Assembly (NCBI RefSeq): GCF_029962835.1
Contig: NC_080591.1
Span: 39,067,501 to 39,131,500 of the forward strand
From: Magnolia sinica
Taxonomy: Eukaryota > Streptophyta > Magnoliopsida > Magnoliales > Magnoliaceae
DNA length: 64,000 nt
Direction of reading: 5' to 3'
The translations under genes and the position numbers were made by a program. Positions 32,926 through 46,232 of the stretch are shown here, in pieces (position 1 is the stretch's first letter; every line of letters begins with the position of its first letter). Under the pieces are notes generated by a model, which was not told the DNA's origin, made no database searches, and saw only the letters and a list, made by a program, of their open reading frames with translations.

Positions 32926-33059
32926 TCGACCAAAGTCCTTGTCTTTCTTTTTTATTTTTATTTTTATTTTGTAATCCCCACCTGTAATAATGAAATCCCT
33001 TTTCTTTTCATGATTTGTAGTATGATACTTATTAATCATATCTTTTTCTGCTACTTGGT

Positions 33060-34110
33060 TCGACTTTGCACAATCTCCCATAAAGAAGGGTAGTAAGCTT
33101 TCAAGCATCGGTTGTTAAGTAAGGCTCTTTCCACTTTTTCATCCTCATCGTGGAAGAGATAAGCTCCACCCTTAAGGACTTGGATAAAAATATGGGGCCC
33201 ATCCCAAGTGAACGACCATGTCTTACTTAATGCTTGGTCCTTCTACCCTACTAGTAGCCCTGCCTTCCAAACCTTATCTCCTTCCCCAAAGGACTTCCCT
33301 TTCACTCTTTTGTTATATGCTCAAGTGACCTTGACCTTGTTGGTGACTATAGAGTCTAAGGCCCTCATGCGCGTCTCATTTGACCTTTCGAGCTCGACCA
33401 ACATGGCTCCTTTGAACTCATGAGGGGTCTACCTGGCTTGATATTCGACTCGTAATGATGGCACAGTGACCTCCAAGGGTACCATTGCATCATGTCGATA
33501 TGTCAACGCAAATGGACTCATTTCGGTACTGGTGAGGGGTGAATTCCTATATCCCCAAAGTACCCTTGACACTTTGTATGCCATTCAACAGAATTGTCTT
33601 TGATCATCTTCCTCAAAATGTTTTTTATTACCTTGTTACTAGCCTCAGCCTGACCGTTCACCTGCGTATAGTATGGCATTAAGTGTGGAATTTTGATTTT
33701 GTATCGATTTGCCGACTTTGACTTCTTTTGATGAAAATGTTGCGCCTTGATCCATAGTGATTGATTCGAGAATTCTAAACCTATGGATGCTATGAGTTTT
33801 GATGAAATTGATAATTTCCTTGCGACCGACTACTTTCATGGGTCTTGCTTCCACCTGCTTGGTGAAGTAATCAGTGGCCACAATGATGAAAGAGCCCATA
33901 TCCGATGATGGTGAATAAATTTGGCCTATCAAATAGATTGCCCATCCCCAAAACAGCCATGGCTTGATAATCGGATGAATTTCATCCACGGGCACGTTCT
34001 ATATAGGTCCATTTTTCTGGCATGCCTCACACCTTTTGGCATGAATGCAATTGACCATCATTTTCAGCCATAAATATCTATAACAGCTGAGCGCAAGATT
34101 CGTTTTCCTC
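33060..34110 (-). pseudogene. Tat-lineage Ty3/gypsy integrase (broken)
   Basis: The open piece at 33,645-33,995 reads PWLFWGWAIYLIGQIYSPSS, then FIIVATDYFTKQVEARPMK with a catalytic Asp, and SITMDQGATFSS with the second Asp. PWPFRGWAxDLIGxI-type text is typical of Tat/Ogre elements. The C-terminal segment (VLKGGAYLFHDEDEKVERAL, then CLKAYYPSLW) ends near 33,080. Frames are broken several times. Confidence 0.85.
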
Positions 34111-34499
34111 CTGGCTTGATGAGCTCCATAAACCTTTCATGAACTTCGCCCATAGCCAGCATAGCTTCCCCTTTAGTTAAGCATCTCAATAGTACACCAT
34201 TAGCCCCCTTTTCGATATGATTCATTGTCAATCATGACATAATTGGTGGTTAATCTCCTCAGATCTTTATCAACCATGATATGTGGATTTTAAAGATAAC
34301 CCATAAGGGGAGCACTCTAATCATTGTCATCTATCTCAACCTATCATACTTCCAAAATTACTTCCTTTTAAAGACTGAGGGTTAGGATCTCCTTTGCATC
34401 ATGATCATCCTCTCGGTTGATCCCTTCTAGACTTCCAATCATGTGGTCGTCTAAATCATTTCATTGGTGTTCATGTTGTGATCTTAAGTTATATGCATT

Positions 34500-35390
34500 A
34501 ATTCCACCTCATTGAAGTTACCCGACATATGGGATGCTAAGGCATAATATGGTAACAGTACTGGGTTGGTGCACTTGAACAGTCCTACCATCTGATTTAT
34601 CACTAATTGTAAATCACCCATTACTGTTACATTTCACGCACCTAGTTCTATCAGTAACTCTAAACCAATTATCATAGCCTCATACTCGACCTGATTGTTG
34701 GCGCATTTGAATTCTAACTAGAATGCGAATTCTTCCCTGTTTCCATTTGGTGTAATTTGGATAATTCTAACTCTTGAAGCTTTATGCGGCATCAAGCCAT
34801 CAAAAATCAACTTCAAGGGAGTCAAAGACACATGATACAAGTCTAAAGCCTCTGAGGAAAGTTGGCCCTCCAAATCAAACGGATGATTGACTAGGAAATT
34901 GGCTATAGCCTTACCCTTTACTATTTTTTGGGGTAAGTACCTAAGATCAAACTCAGATAGAGCTAAAACCCATTTACCGATTTGGCCACTCAAAATTGAC
35001 CAATTAAACATATATTTCAGTAAATCAGTCAATGTTATTATATTAACTCTTTCAACTAATAAATAATGGCTTAGCTTGGTGGCTGCAATGTACAAAGATA
35101 AACATAATTTCTTTGTTACCGAGTATCGTCTCTCGATATCGAGGAGTGTTCAACTCAAATAGTAGACTGCTCACTCTTTTTGATCATCGTCATCCTAGGC
35201 TTGTAATGCTCCAACCGACTCTGCCGATGCTGTGACATACAACTTGAGCGGTCGATCTTTAACTGGTGGCATTAACACTAGCAGCTTCATCAAATACTCT
35301 GTAATCTTTTTGAAAGCCATTTGATGTTCTACCTCCCATTTGAACTTGACTCCCTACTTTAGTTTTATCAATGGAGAGAATACGTTAGTT
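34500..35390 (-). pseudogene. Tat-lineage RNase H plus second (archaeal-type) RNase H (broken)
   Basis: The open piece at 34,718-35,095 includes RYLPQKIVKGKAIANFLVNH, the end of the first RNase H/connection region, then LTPLKLIFDGLMPHKASRVR (expected DG of the archaeal-type RNase H). After its end, CANNQVEYEAMII-like text follows towards 34,650. A second RNase H between RT and integrase is a known hallmark of the Tat lineage. Confidence 0.78.
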
Positions 35391-35399
35391 TTTCATGCA

Positions 35400-35860
35400 C
35401 AATTAGAAATAAATATTCACATAAAATAGACTTACCCAAGGAAGCGTTGCAATTCTGATTTGTTCCTTGGTGGGTGAGTACTTATGATTGCCTAAGCCTT
35501 ATTCTGGTCCACTTTGATCCTTCGCTGGTGTATAAGGAATCTTAAAAAATTATCGGCTGACACCCCAAAGGAGCATTAAGGAGATTCATTTTTAAATTGT
35601 GGTGCTTCATTTGCTCAAACGACTTGTGTAAATGAGCAAAATGATCCCTTATATTGGCCAGCTTAACCATTACATCATCGATGTAAACTTTCATGAATTG
35701 ACTGATCATATCATGAAAGATAACATTCATCACCCGTTAATATATAGACCCTACATTCTTGAGCCCAAACGACATGACTACCCAACAATACGTTCCCAAA
35801 GGCACATGGCACCTAAATACCGTTTTCGATACATTATTGAGTGTAATGTATATCTATTTA
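35400..35860 (-). pseudogene. Tat-lineage reverse transcriptase, 5'-truncated
   Basis: KTVFRCHVPLGTY, then VVMSFGLKNVGSIY, then MNVIFHDMISQFMKVYIDDV (catalytic Asp pair in YIDD) and HHNLKMNLLNAPLG are RT palm motifs of Ty3/gypsy. Everything 5' of this (gag, protease, RT fingers) is missing. The break near 35,860 has no LTR. Confidence 0.82.
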
Positions 35861-37650
35861 TACCTCTCACCTCTGGTACGCGAGTGTTACCATTTAAACC
35901 CATATTAGTGGAAGTTTAAACCCGATTAACAAATAATTCTAACTCAAAGTCATACAGGAAGGAGCTTTCACCCACCATTGAAGCCATCCATCAAAGTCCC
36001 CTTGGAGCTAAGAGGGACCCTACACTAATGACAAGGGTAAGCCTAACTGACCATCTCAAGTTACGGTAAACTTCAAATCATCCGGTTGTAGAATAACAAG
36101 ACAATATATTTATAATCAACCCTCGAGAGCTAGGGAATAGCTAACTAATCAACCACTACCACTTAGGGTCCCATTTAATTGTTGAATATAATTTTTAAAT
36201 CAATCCAGGCACTGGATCGGTAGGACCTTGCTATAAAGGATCTAGGACCACATCGTGCGGCCCACCTGAGCTTTACATCACCTCATCTTTGGTCAGGGGC
36301 TCTGATTGGGCTAGCCAAGTGGAATGGACAGAGTGGATTTCTCACAAACATCACGATGGACCCCACACAGGGGTGTGTGTGCATCAGATCGCCTAGCTGG
36401 TCAAACTTGCCTTAAACTAACTAAAATACAAGAAAGGGAGATTTTTGTCCCGCTAGGACGTTTTTTAAACGGACGGACGTCCTGGCCGCTTGGTGGCCCA
36501 CTTTAGGCCACATCCAGATAATCCAGACCATCCATCGGATGCGTGGACCTCAGATGACCAAACCCTAGAGGTTTGATTAGACCCATGAAAATGCACACAT
36601 GCTCGGGTAGGAGCCAAACAACATTGTGCGGTGACATTTCTCCAAGGAGAAAGGACTGTAGATCGCCATGTTGGTGATCCGCATCCGCCTCATCCCTCCT
36701 ATCCCAGCCATCCATCCAAGCCTCGATCCGCGCTGTTCTTCCACTGTAAAAAATGGGCATACACTCGCCTGCACCAAGAAATGACGAGGGGAGACATTCC
36801 CACTTGGGAAGGTTCGCTGGCATGATCTAAGCTTTCCATGATGCCACGTGGAGCGATCCCTGCCTTCCCCTCTAGGGCAACGACCCTTTTCCTAAGAGGA
36901 AATTCTCATCTCGTGAGAAGGGGCGGTCGGCGAAAATTCTCATGAGATGGTTGAAACACCGACGAACGGCTTAAAAAGTGGGCCTTGCAGTGATCAGTGG
37001 CCCCATCTAATCTGTTCAAATGGACCAGATCACACTAAAATACCATAGATAAAAATCGGCCATTGATGGGCATGTCATCTTCCCCGTTAGCTCACTCGAC
37101 CCACCATGATGAGATAGGCCCCAGAGTAAGTAAAAACTTACTTTTCTGGTGGGCCTGGGCAGTAGGAACGCATCACCGAGGTCGGATGGGTCCCATGCAT
37201 ACGGAAACTTAAGGATTGCCTATGGGAAGGGCCACCTCCTACCACGCTTATAAAAACAGCCCCCTATCCTCGGGATTTACACCCAGAGTTGAGAGAGAGA
37301 GAGAGAGGAGAGTGATCCAATGCCACCTGAGTGGACTTGGTGCCACACTGCACCGACTCATCCCTCTTAGCTCGGACCGAGTTAGGTCATTGCAGACCCG
37401 TAGCACGACCCCTGGAGTGAGAGGGGGAGAGAGTGAGAAAGAAAGGAAGAGAGCTTTGTGATCACTGAGTCAGATAGAGTCAGCTCAGATCGCCGTGTGG
37501 ATCCAGCAACGAGTGACACTGTTCACATTCCTTTCCATTAGTAGCCTTCAAACATATGGGTTGGACCCAATCTAGACACCCAGAAGACCCTTCATTAGGT
37601 CTGAGTCATGCCGCCATAATATCCAACCAATTTACAAGCTAGCTCAGCTG
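35861..37650. other. Intergenic repeat-like sequence without a supported gene
   Basis: It contains foldback-family phrases near 36,230-36,420 (CATCACGATGGACCCCACACAGG, CACAAACATCACG), paired charged repeats near 36,840-36,960, and a GA tract at 37,288-37,311. The last 5 bp, TGTAG (37,651-37,655), are the Athila target site. The same target sequence continues at 59,104. Confidence 0.55.
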
Positions 37651-37655
37651 TGTAG

Positions 37656-39806
37656 TGTTTACAACCCCAAGTGTAGGGTTGCGATGTAGTAATAATCTTG
37701 GTAGGGCCAAGGTCGAATCCATAGGGAATGAACCTTGTACGTATTCTGAAAGTAACTAGAATAAGAACTAGAAGAAGATATAATCTAAATCTAGAGAATT
37801 TAAGAGAATAATTGTAACTATTTAACTAAAACTTATAAAATTCAAAGGTGGGAAACTAGGGTTTCCAAGCTCCACTTGTAGAGATCAGGGAGATCTATGC
37901 TTGATTCAAAACACAATTGGAATCAAAGTCCCATCTTCATCCAATTGGAAGATATCTCATTAAAAATCAAATACGAACTTCCTTTGTTCTAGTTCTCAAT
38001 GGATGAAAGGTATTAGAACTAGAATTGATTCCATCACAAAACCATGCCCATGAAATAGGGCAAACAACAGAATTTATGAATCCACAACCAATCCGAGAGA
38101 AGTGTGAAAATTAGGGAGGATTCTATCATCCAACCATGCCAAGGAGACAATGGCGAACAACAGGATTTCCTAGTTTCACAAATCCTAATAAAAAGAACAT
38201 ACTTAAAGCCATCACAAATTCATTATAATTTAAGTAACAACATATCATAAAATAAACTGAAAGTATTTCTTATAATCAAGCTAAGATCAAAGAGAGTTCA
38301 ACCAACATGAATTAAAGCAATCGAAAACAACCCATCACGCTACAAGCTTCACCTCTTAGCCCTGGCTAAGAGGTTTAGCCAATCATAGACATGATTGATC
38401 TAAAAATCTCTTAAAAACATCAAAGGAAGAAAACTAAAGAAGAAGGAAAGGAAAAAGTCGTTGCCAGCCCGCTCCACACGTCCTTCTCTCTCTCTCTCTC
38501 TCTCTCTCTCCCCCTCGCTTCCCCTTACGTCTGATACCCCCCACGTCCGTCCCTCTCTCTCTTTATAGGGTGATGTACGTTGGCTAGAGTGGAGAACCGA
38601 CCCTTCTTTCACAGCAAGAGGTGGTGGAGAATTTACGCAGCAAGAGTGTCACAGATTGCATCTTGGTGCAACCATTTTAGCAAAAAGAAGATCCTGTCGC
38701 GCGATTTGTTCCGATCAGCCTTCTTGGGCTTGGTTGAAACTCCCCATGGAGAGGTTTGGATGGTGAAGATCATGGGTCTGATCCTGACCACGATTGCACA
38801 ATGGCCCTGAACATTCGAGTTTCCTCCGGACGCTGTTTCTTACGCAGGCTGATTGCCCTAAACCTAGTGGGGTCCATGATCAGTGTCAGTGAGGAAATCC
38901 ACTCCGTCCATTGGATTCTCCTTGGAATTTCAGTCAAAGATGGATATTTTTGGCTGTCCGTTAATGCAGCCCACTGAATCTATGCTTTTGCCATCCGGCC
39001 TATGTTTGAATGTAGTCTTCTTGTGAACATGTGCATAGGTGCACGTGATCACCATGGTTGTGGTCGACTTCCCCTTCCTGACACAGTGAACGACTCAGAT
39101 CATCCATCCGATCAAAGGTGGTGGGACATGACGCCTCCCAGCAGACACTTGTCTGCTCGATGCGAAAGAAGAGAGAATCTTTCTCGAATCCGGATTCCTT
39201 CAGGTCAAACGCAGTTTGACCCGACCTTGCATACGATGCACTATGAGTGCACCGCTGTGGTGCACGTGCAACACTCGTGTGGGTCCCACATTGATATTTC
39301 TGATAAATCCACACCGTCCATCTGCCTTCTCATCTAACTTAAAGGGTTGAGTCCAAAATTGAGGCATATCTAGAGATTAGGTGGGCCCCAATTCAGTGAT
39401 TTATTGCCGATCTTTCCATTGCACCACTTTCACAAAGATCCAAGGGCTGCAATTTTACATGTATGGTTAATTTACGATACTTAGGCCAGGTATAAAGTTT
39501 CATGCCAAACATATAGTGGGAACCCTGTGATCTTACATTAAGGATGATTTTCAGGCTTTCTTATCTTCAATCACTTGGTTTCCTTAGATCTTTGGCATGT
39601 GAATTCTTCAATCTCGGTCTCCTAAGATCCGTCCCTTGCCTTGGTGATTCTTGAGCATTAAATCCATGCCTTTATTACCCATTTCAATCCAAGCTCTTGA
39701 TTCACCTTGCAACACAAACATGATTAAAACAGAACATTTAAGCATTATCATGTTCATAAAACCAAGTAACAACCAGGGTTTAATATGCAATATTTGACCC
39801 TCAACA
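37656..39806 (-). repeat. Athila 3' LTR
   Basis: It begins TGTTTACAACCCC (plus) and ends CCTCAACA. It corresponds throughout to 56,942-59,098, including the CT tract (38,484-38,510) and the CACACCGTCCATC segment. Substitutions at roughly every 10-20 bases between the two LTRs show that the insertion is not recent. Confidence 0.92.
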
Positions 39807-39818
39807 CAATCCCCAACC
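39807..39818 (-). promoter_or_regulatory. Athila polypurine tract
   Basis: Minus strand GGTTGGGGATTG sits directly before the LTR start TGTTGAGGG, where plus-strand priming would occur. Confidence 0.6.
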
Positions 39819-41532
39819 AGCATTTTGCTAGTCCCGACCAAAGTATGTGAAAAAAGTATTTTGAGAATAAGAGGACAATTTCTATAAACTCAAGTGATTT
39901 TTGAAAAGCAGTCTAGATAATAGAGCTCTAAAATATATTAATGTTGAATCTTACATCCTCCTAAACTCAAGTGCTTAGTAAATTTCATGGTCAAGTTCAA
40001 AGTAGTAATCCATCAATTAGAACAATTCTAAACATTGAGTCCCATGGGTGTATAGTGCAACCTCGACTTATCACAATTAAAGATCCAATTCTCAATTTTC
40101 ATGATAACATTGATATAAAAAAGAGCATTCTGGATAACCAAACCTAACCCGAAACTTTCCTTACAGTTCAGCCGTTTTATTTTTCCAGCTTTTGATTTTT
40201 TCATCGATGGCTTCATGCTATGTCAACCTTTTTAAAGATCTTTAATAGGTAGTCATTTTCAATAATAACTGTAAGGCTCGTATCCTAGTCCGTACTGTTC
40301 TGTCAACTCTCGCGATCATTCTCGACGAATTTTGGCAACCCGTGACCTATGATCCATGTTTGCACGTGACCCTAAGTCGTATCCCGTAGATTTGAGTCGG
40401 GTCAATTCGGGACTTGTACCATTGTGACCGCACCATCACCACGGTTCCAACATCGCGTCTTGCACATCGATCCGATACCTTGTCCAGGAGATGTGGGCCC
40501 ACGTTCAATTCAAGGAAATACCACGCGTGTGAAACCCAAGAGAATCTCTACATCATGTCACCTCAACCAACCAATCAATCCCATCAAGGGTCAAGTACAT
40601 GTCAAGTACACATCACCTCACACCCATCCCTAAGCAACTCCATAAGTCAACAAACCCTTACATAACCCATACCCTTCTTACAGAAATTTCCTCAAAAGTC
40701 AACAAAGTTCTTACACACCCATCCCTCTCTCCCATCCATCACTCCATCTCATCTCCTCTCTCTTTCTCTCTTATTTCTCCCTCCTTTTCCAAGCAACCCA
40801 AAACACCAAAATACCACACGTCCAAGCTCTCCCAAATCTCCATGAAAGAATTTTATGTGTGGCCCACTTCTTAACCCTCTTATCTCCCTTCTCAACCCTT
40901 CATTCTTCATCATCTTCTGTTGGAATCGAAGCTAAGGAGCAAAGGAAGCCAAGGGAGCAAGAAGATCGAACGGTGAGTGCTTATTAGGCCTAGATTTATT
41001 GCTTTGATGATGGGCCAAGTGAGGCCTACCGATTGATGGTATGGATCTCACTTTGGACCCTAAGTGTGGCCGATAACCCACCTTGATCCTCATGATCATT
41101 CCATGATGGGGCCATTCTCCATGGACCCCATCATGATGTTATTTTTCTTGCATAAATAAGGTCATCTAGACCCTTCATTTTGGTAGAGAAAGGATCTCCA
41201 CCGTCGATTTTGATCGGTGGGCCCATATGTAATGGGACCCACTTGATATATATTATAAATCGTGGCAGGGAAGGCCCATAGTGCCGGGGTCCCTCCATCA
41301 TCGCGTGTCTCTCTCTCTGTCTCTCTCTCCTTCCTTTATTTTGTGGGCCACATGATGAGTGTATGTGATATCTAGACCGTCCATCAAATGGATCCCATGG
41401 CTGTCTAAACCATGTGGGCCCTACCTTATGGTGATGGGAAACCACAAGTATCAGATTGATTCAAATCAAGTGGGCCACGTCCATGTGGGACCCACCTTGA
41501 TTTTTATATTCAAGCCATCCATCTAGCGTCCC

Positions 41533-44500
41533 TGTAAGACCCATATCCTAGTCAGTACCGTTCTGTCGACTCCCACGATCATTCCCATCGAAGTTCGGCT
41601 ATCCGTGACCGATAATCGACGTTTGCACACGACCCTAAGTCGTATCCGGTAGATTTGAGTCAGCTTAATCTGAGACTTGTATCATTACGACCGCACCGTC
41701 CCCATGGTTCTAACGCTGTGTCTTGCATACTGATCTGATACCCTGGCAGGGAGATGTGGGTCGAAGTTTATTTCGAAGAAAACGCCTCACATTTGTGATC
41801 CCAAGAGGATCTCTACAATATGTCCCATCAATCAATCACTCAAATCAATCAATCAATCACCTCATGTCAAGTACAAGAGGAACCCATGCTTTCTTTCTCC
41901 ATAAGTCAACCAACCCCGAAAGTCAATTAATCTCTCACCTCACATCCATCACTCCTTACAACCCTCTCTCTCTCTCTCTTTCTCTTCACATTTTCCAAGT
42001 AACCAAGCAAAGAGAGAGGAGTGGACGTCCATGGTTTTCCAAGAGAGTAAGTGCATGTGTGTGGCCCACTTTCCACCCCAAACTCATTCATCCTAGTCAT
42101 TCACCTTTCATCACCTTCCATCAAAGTGAAGCACAAGGAGATCGGCTTTCTAACGGACCAAGAAGATCAAACGGTGGGTGCTTCTATAGGCTAGTTTTCA
42201 TATTTTTATGATGGGCCAAGTGAGGCCTACCGATCGATGGTATGGATCTCACTTTGGACCCTAGATGTGGCCGATGGCCCACCTTGATCCTCATGATCAT
42301 TCCATGATGAGGCCATTCTCCATGGACCCCATCATGATGTTTATTTTCCTTGTATGGATAGGGTCATCTAGACCTTACATATGGTGGAGAAAGGATCTCC
42401 ATCGTTGATTTTCAGTTTAATGGGCCCATGTGTAATGGGACCCACTTGATGTATGATTGATTTCAAAGGAGGGCCCATAGTGTCGGGGTCCCTCCATCAC
42501 ACGTGTCCCTCTTTCTTTCTCCCTCTCCCTCTCTCTTTCTTTCTTTTTTTAATTATTGTGTGTGATGATGTGGCCGTGTGGCCCACCCAGATGGACCCCA
42601 CCATGGAGTATGCATTTTATCCAAGCTATCTGTGGGTGGGGCCCACTTTATACATGTGTTGTACCCACGTCATCTACCGTTTGGTGGCCCACCTGAGTAG
42701 GGCCCACCTTATGTGCGTGGTAAGCCTAAACCGTCCAGCGTCCAAGGACGCTGGACATCAACTGAGCCAAAAATATTAGCTTGATTTTAAGCATTTTGGG
42801 TGGGCTACTCATGCAGGCCCCACCTTAATGTATAAGTCCAATCCATGTCATCCATTCCATTGCCCAGATCATCTTAGACGTTGAACTGAAAAATGAACCC
42901 AATCCAATTTTTTGGTGGGCCATAGAATTGAAAATAGTGTGTCTACTGTTGAAATCTACCCTGACATTTCAATATGCCAAAATATATCGAATATTGGGCT
43001 TGTTTGGCTTGTCTTGAGCCATGGATTACAATAGGTGTAGTGGATTCTACTGATGTGGGCCCCACACAGGAAAAACCTTAGAAAAACACCTTTTCTAAAT
43101 AAAAAAATTTATATATAAGCAGCAGGTGCTGCTGACGTCCAGAGGACGTGCAACAGCCTCCTACTGTGTTTGACGCTGGAGGCAGGGGTCCCAGTGGTGG
43201 GCCCCACCGTGATGTTTGTGAACATCAACACCGTGCATTTTGATGAGGCCCCTTAGGGCAGTGGGCCCCCCAAAAATCAGTCCTATGAGGAACTCAGATG
43301 GCCCACACAGCAGGCAACAATGTGATTGAACGTCTGCCATTGAAACCCCTTTTGGGTGTCTTAGAAGTTTTGGATTGATATGAAATTTGTTTTTCCCCTT
43401 CATATGGGTCTGTGTGAACTTACCAATGGATTGAATGACAAATAAATGTTATGGTGGGCCCCACGTGGACCCACCCAATGATGCATGTGTTTTGTTCATG
43501 CCGTCCACGGTAGTGGACGGTGGCACCCACAACGTATCTATATATGCCCACCACGCTATAGGTGTACTGCGTCGGTGCAGCGTAGGACCCACGTGATGTA
43601 TTTGTTTATCTACACCGTCCACCCATTGGATGGTGGGACCCATGATGACGCATGTGTTTTATCTATGTCATCCAGCCACTTTGACTGGGCTGCTGGATGG
43701 TCAGTGGACCTCACCATGATGCACTGTTGCATCCAAGCTGTCCAAACATTTTGAAAGCCCATTTTAAGGCTTGAGACTAAAAATGAGGCAGGTCTAGGAT
43801 TAGGTGGACCACACTATAGAAAATAGTGGGTTTAAACCTCCACCATTAAAACCCCCTTTCAGGTCAGTGTGACCTCATGATCAGATTGGATGGGAAATAA
43901 ATGTTATCATGGACCTTGGAAATTTTAATGGTGGAAATCATCATCACCACCTATATTTGGGTGTAGCCCATTTGATATGTTTATCGCCCATCTGTGAGGC
44001 CCACCTTGGATATGTTTATGGCCCATCTGTGAGGCCCACCTTGGATATGTTTATGGCCCATCTGTGAGGCCCACCTTTGATATGTTTATGGCCCATTTGT
44101 GAGGCCCACCTTGGATATGTTTATGGCCCATTTGTGAGGCCTACCCTTGATATATTTATGGCCATTTGGGAGGCCCACCTTTGATATGTTTATGGCCCAT
44201 CTGTGAGGCCCACCTTTGATATGTTTATGGCCCATCTGTGAGGCCCACCTTTGATATGTTTATGGCTCGTTGTTGAGGCCCACCTTGACGTGTATGAGGA
44301 CCGTATGATGAGGCCCATTTTGATGTATTCTAAGGCCCATGGGTTGAGGCCCAATGGATTGTATATAAGGTTTATTGCATTATGTGATTCCACCATGGGT
44401 TATGTAATGACATTTATGGCAGGCCATGCCTTGGGAGCAATGTTGGTTTGACATCCACATTGTAAGAATAATGTTGGTTAAATGTCTGCATTATAACTCT

Positions 44501-46232
44501 CTCTAGGGCCCATTGATAGGCCCATACTTGTTATGTGTAGGCCATCAAGGCCCATCTTCGTTGTGAGGATAGTTCATCACCATATAAAATGTTTAGTATA
44601 ACTCTATGATTCATGCCCATACGCATCGTATGTATGCCTGATATGAGAAATGTTTGATCATAACATATGTCATTGGGCAGGCTATTTATGGGACTCCTTA
44701 TGAGATGGAATGCCCACATTATCACGCCGTACGTGCAGGATTGCTGCATGACTGGATAGTGTGACTCATGCATCTTGCATATATATGACTTGATCATTAT
44801 ACGTCCTAGCGACATCAGGGTCATGGCCTCCATAGGAACATCGTGGATGGCTAAATGGGACACCGAAAATGCTTAGTTCTAGCACTATGGGCACATAGGA
44901 TGTCCTTGGGTGAAAATCCCAGAACCTCCTTGGTACTAAGAGATGCTCCAACGTTTAGACTAAGTGGAATATGAGCGCCGGTGCCTATACCATGAGGTCG
45001 TGTCTCCCACTATGTCGTGGTCGGTTGAAAGGGGGTGTGGCCTTATCCGCCTGAGTGAGGGGGCTATAAGCTAGGCTGAGTATGACTAGCTCGTAAATGG
45101 ATTTGCTATCGATGAACCGAGTAGGTATTGGTAAACTACTGGTTAGGCGATAGTGAGGTCTATTCCGCTTGCTGGGCTATGCAGCTAGGGAGGAGGCAGT
45201 AGGTGTGAAGTGTAATAGACCCCGGTGATTTTTCCAGAGAGCAACCGTACTGATATGTGGACTTATTGAGCAGGAATTGCATATCCATTCATTCATTCAT
45301 TCACTATCCACTTGGGCTGATAGTGCGTAACTATTTGTTACGTGTACTTTCGCATGGCCAGGATTTCGGTTGGGCGCACGACTAACCTGGGATCAGGAGT
45401 CTACCACATTGAGTCTGACTATCCAAATTTAGGTATGAGACTGGTTTGGATAGAAGTCCCTTGTGATAGACCCCATAGCCTGCGATACTACGTACTATCA
45501 TCCCGACTTCACATTCCAGCGTGGTCATTTCATTCGTACTGCATATTACATTGCATCCGCAGTACTTAGCATTTTGGGTTAGTATGTTTTGCACTTATAT
45601 GGCCTAGATGAGGTTGATGATATTCGTGGCTCATCAGGATTTGCATATTGCATTGAATCCTCAGCATTTGTTATTGTCTTATTATGTTTTGCATTACATA
45701 GCCTTTGTATGGCTGATGACACTTATGGACTTACTAGTATATTTTCACTTACTCTGATATCGTATGATCTTGTCAGTATTTTCGCTTATTCCGATTATGT
45801 ATGATTTATAGGATTCATGGTATACTTGGCACTTATCTTGTGGACAAACTTTCACCACCCTCTAAGCTTTTGTAAGCTTATGCACGATAGATGCGTGCAG
45901 GTAGCGTTAGGTTGCAGCAGCGTTGAGCTTGGAGAGTGCAGCTGTCCTCTGGAGCTTTGATTTCGATATATGTATTTTTCCTTTCAGCATTGTATCTAAA
46001 TGATTATATTAGTAGATATGTGATGATGATGTTGCCTTTATGATTTGGGTATACTTGTGGTTATGCTTCTTATGAGACAAATGTACATTGGAAAATCCTC
46101 CTTATAGGATCCCAGAATCGGAACCTGGTGTATGTACACTGGGGGCTGAGAATGGGGTACTAGGAGGCTGTCGGCATCGGGTTCGGCGATCGAGAATTTT
46201 GTGATCCCGTTTTCCAAGTTCGGGGCATGACA
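41533..46232 (+). mobile_element. Solo giant LTR B nested in LTR A
   Basis: GTCCC flanks it (41,528-41,532 and 46,233-46,237). It starts TGTAAGACCC and ends GGGGCATGACA. Removing it rejoins LTR A (AGCGTCCC then TGGACGCTGG) in register with the corresponding stretch in B (about 42,737). Length is 4.70 kb. Confidence 0.93.
43973..44290. repeat. 35-bp minisatellite in LTR B
   Basis: About nine copies of a unit of the form GATATGTTTATGGCCCAT plus CTGTGAGGCCCACCTTG lie head to tail, with few differences between units. The corresponding place in LTR A (47,540-48,170 and 48,530-48,780) is longer and far more degenerate. Confidence 0.93.

Noticed and set aside
41723..42211. A 162-codon plus-strand frame with Ser/His-rich text
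   Set aside because: It lies within solo LTR B, crosses a CT microsatellite and has no counterpart frame in the other LTR copies.
43973..44290. Regular 35-bp direct repeats resembling a CRISPR array
   Set aside because: There are no distinct spacers; repeats are head to tail inside a plant LTR.
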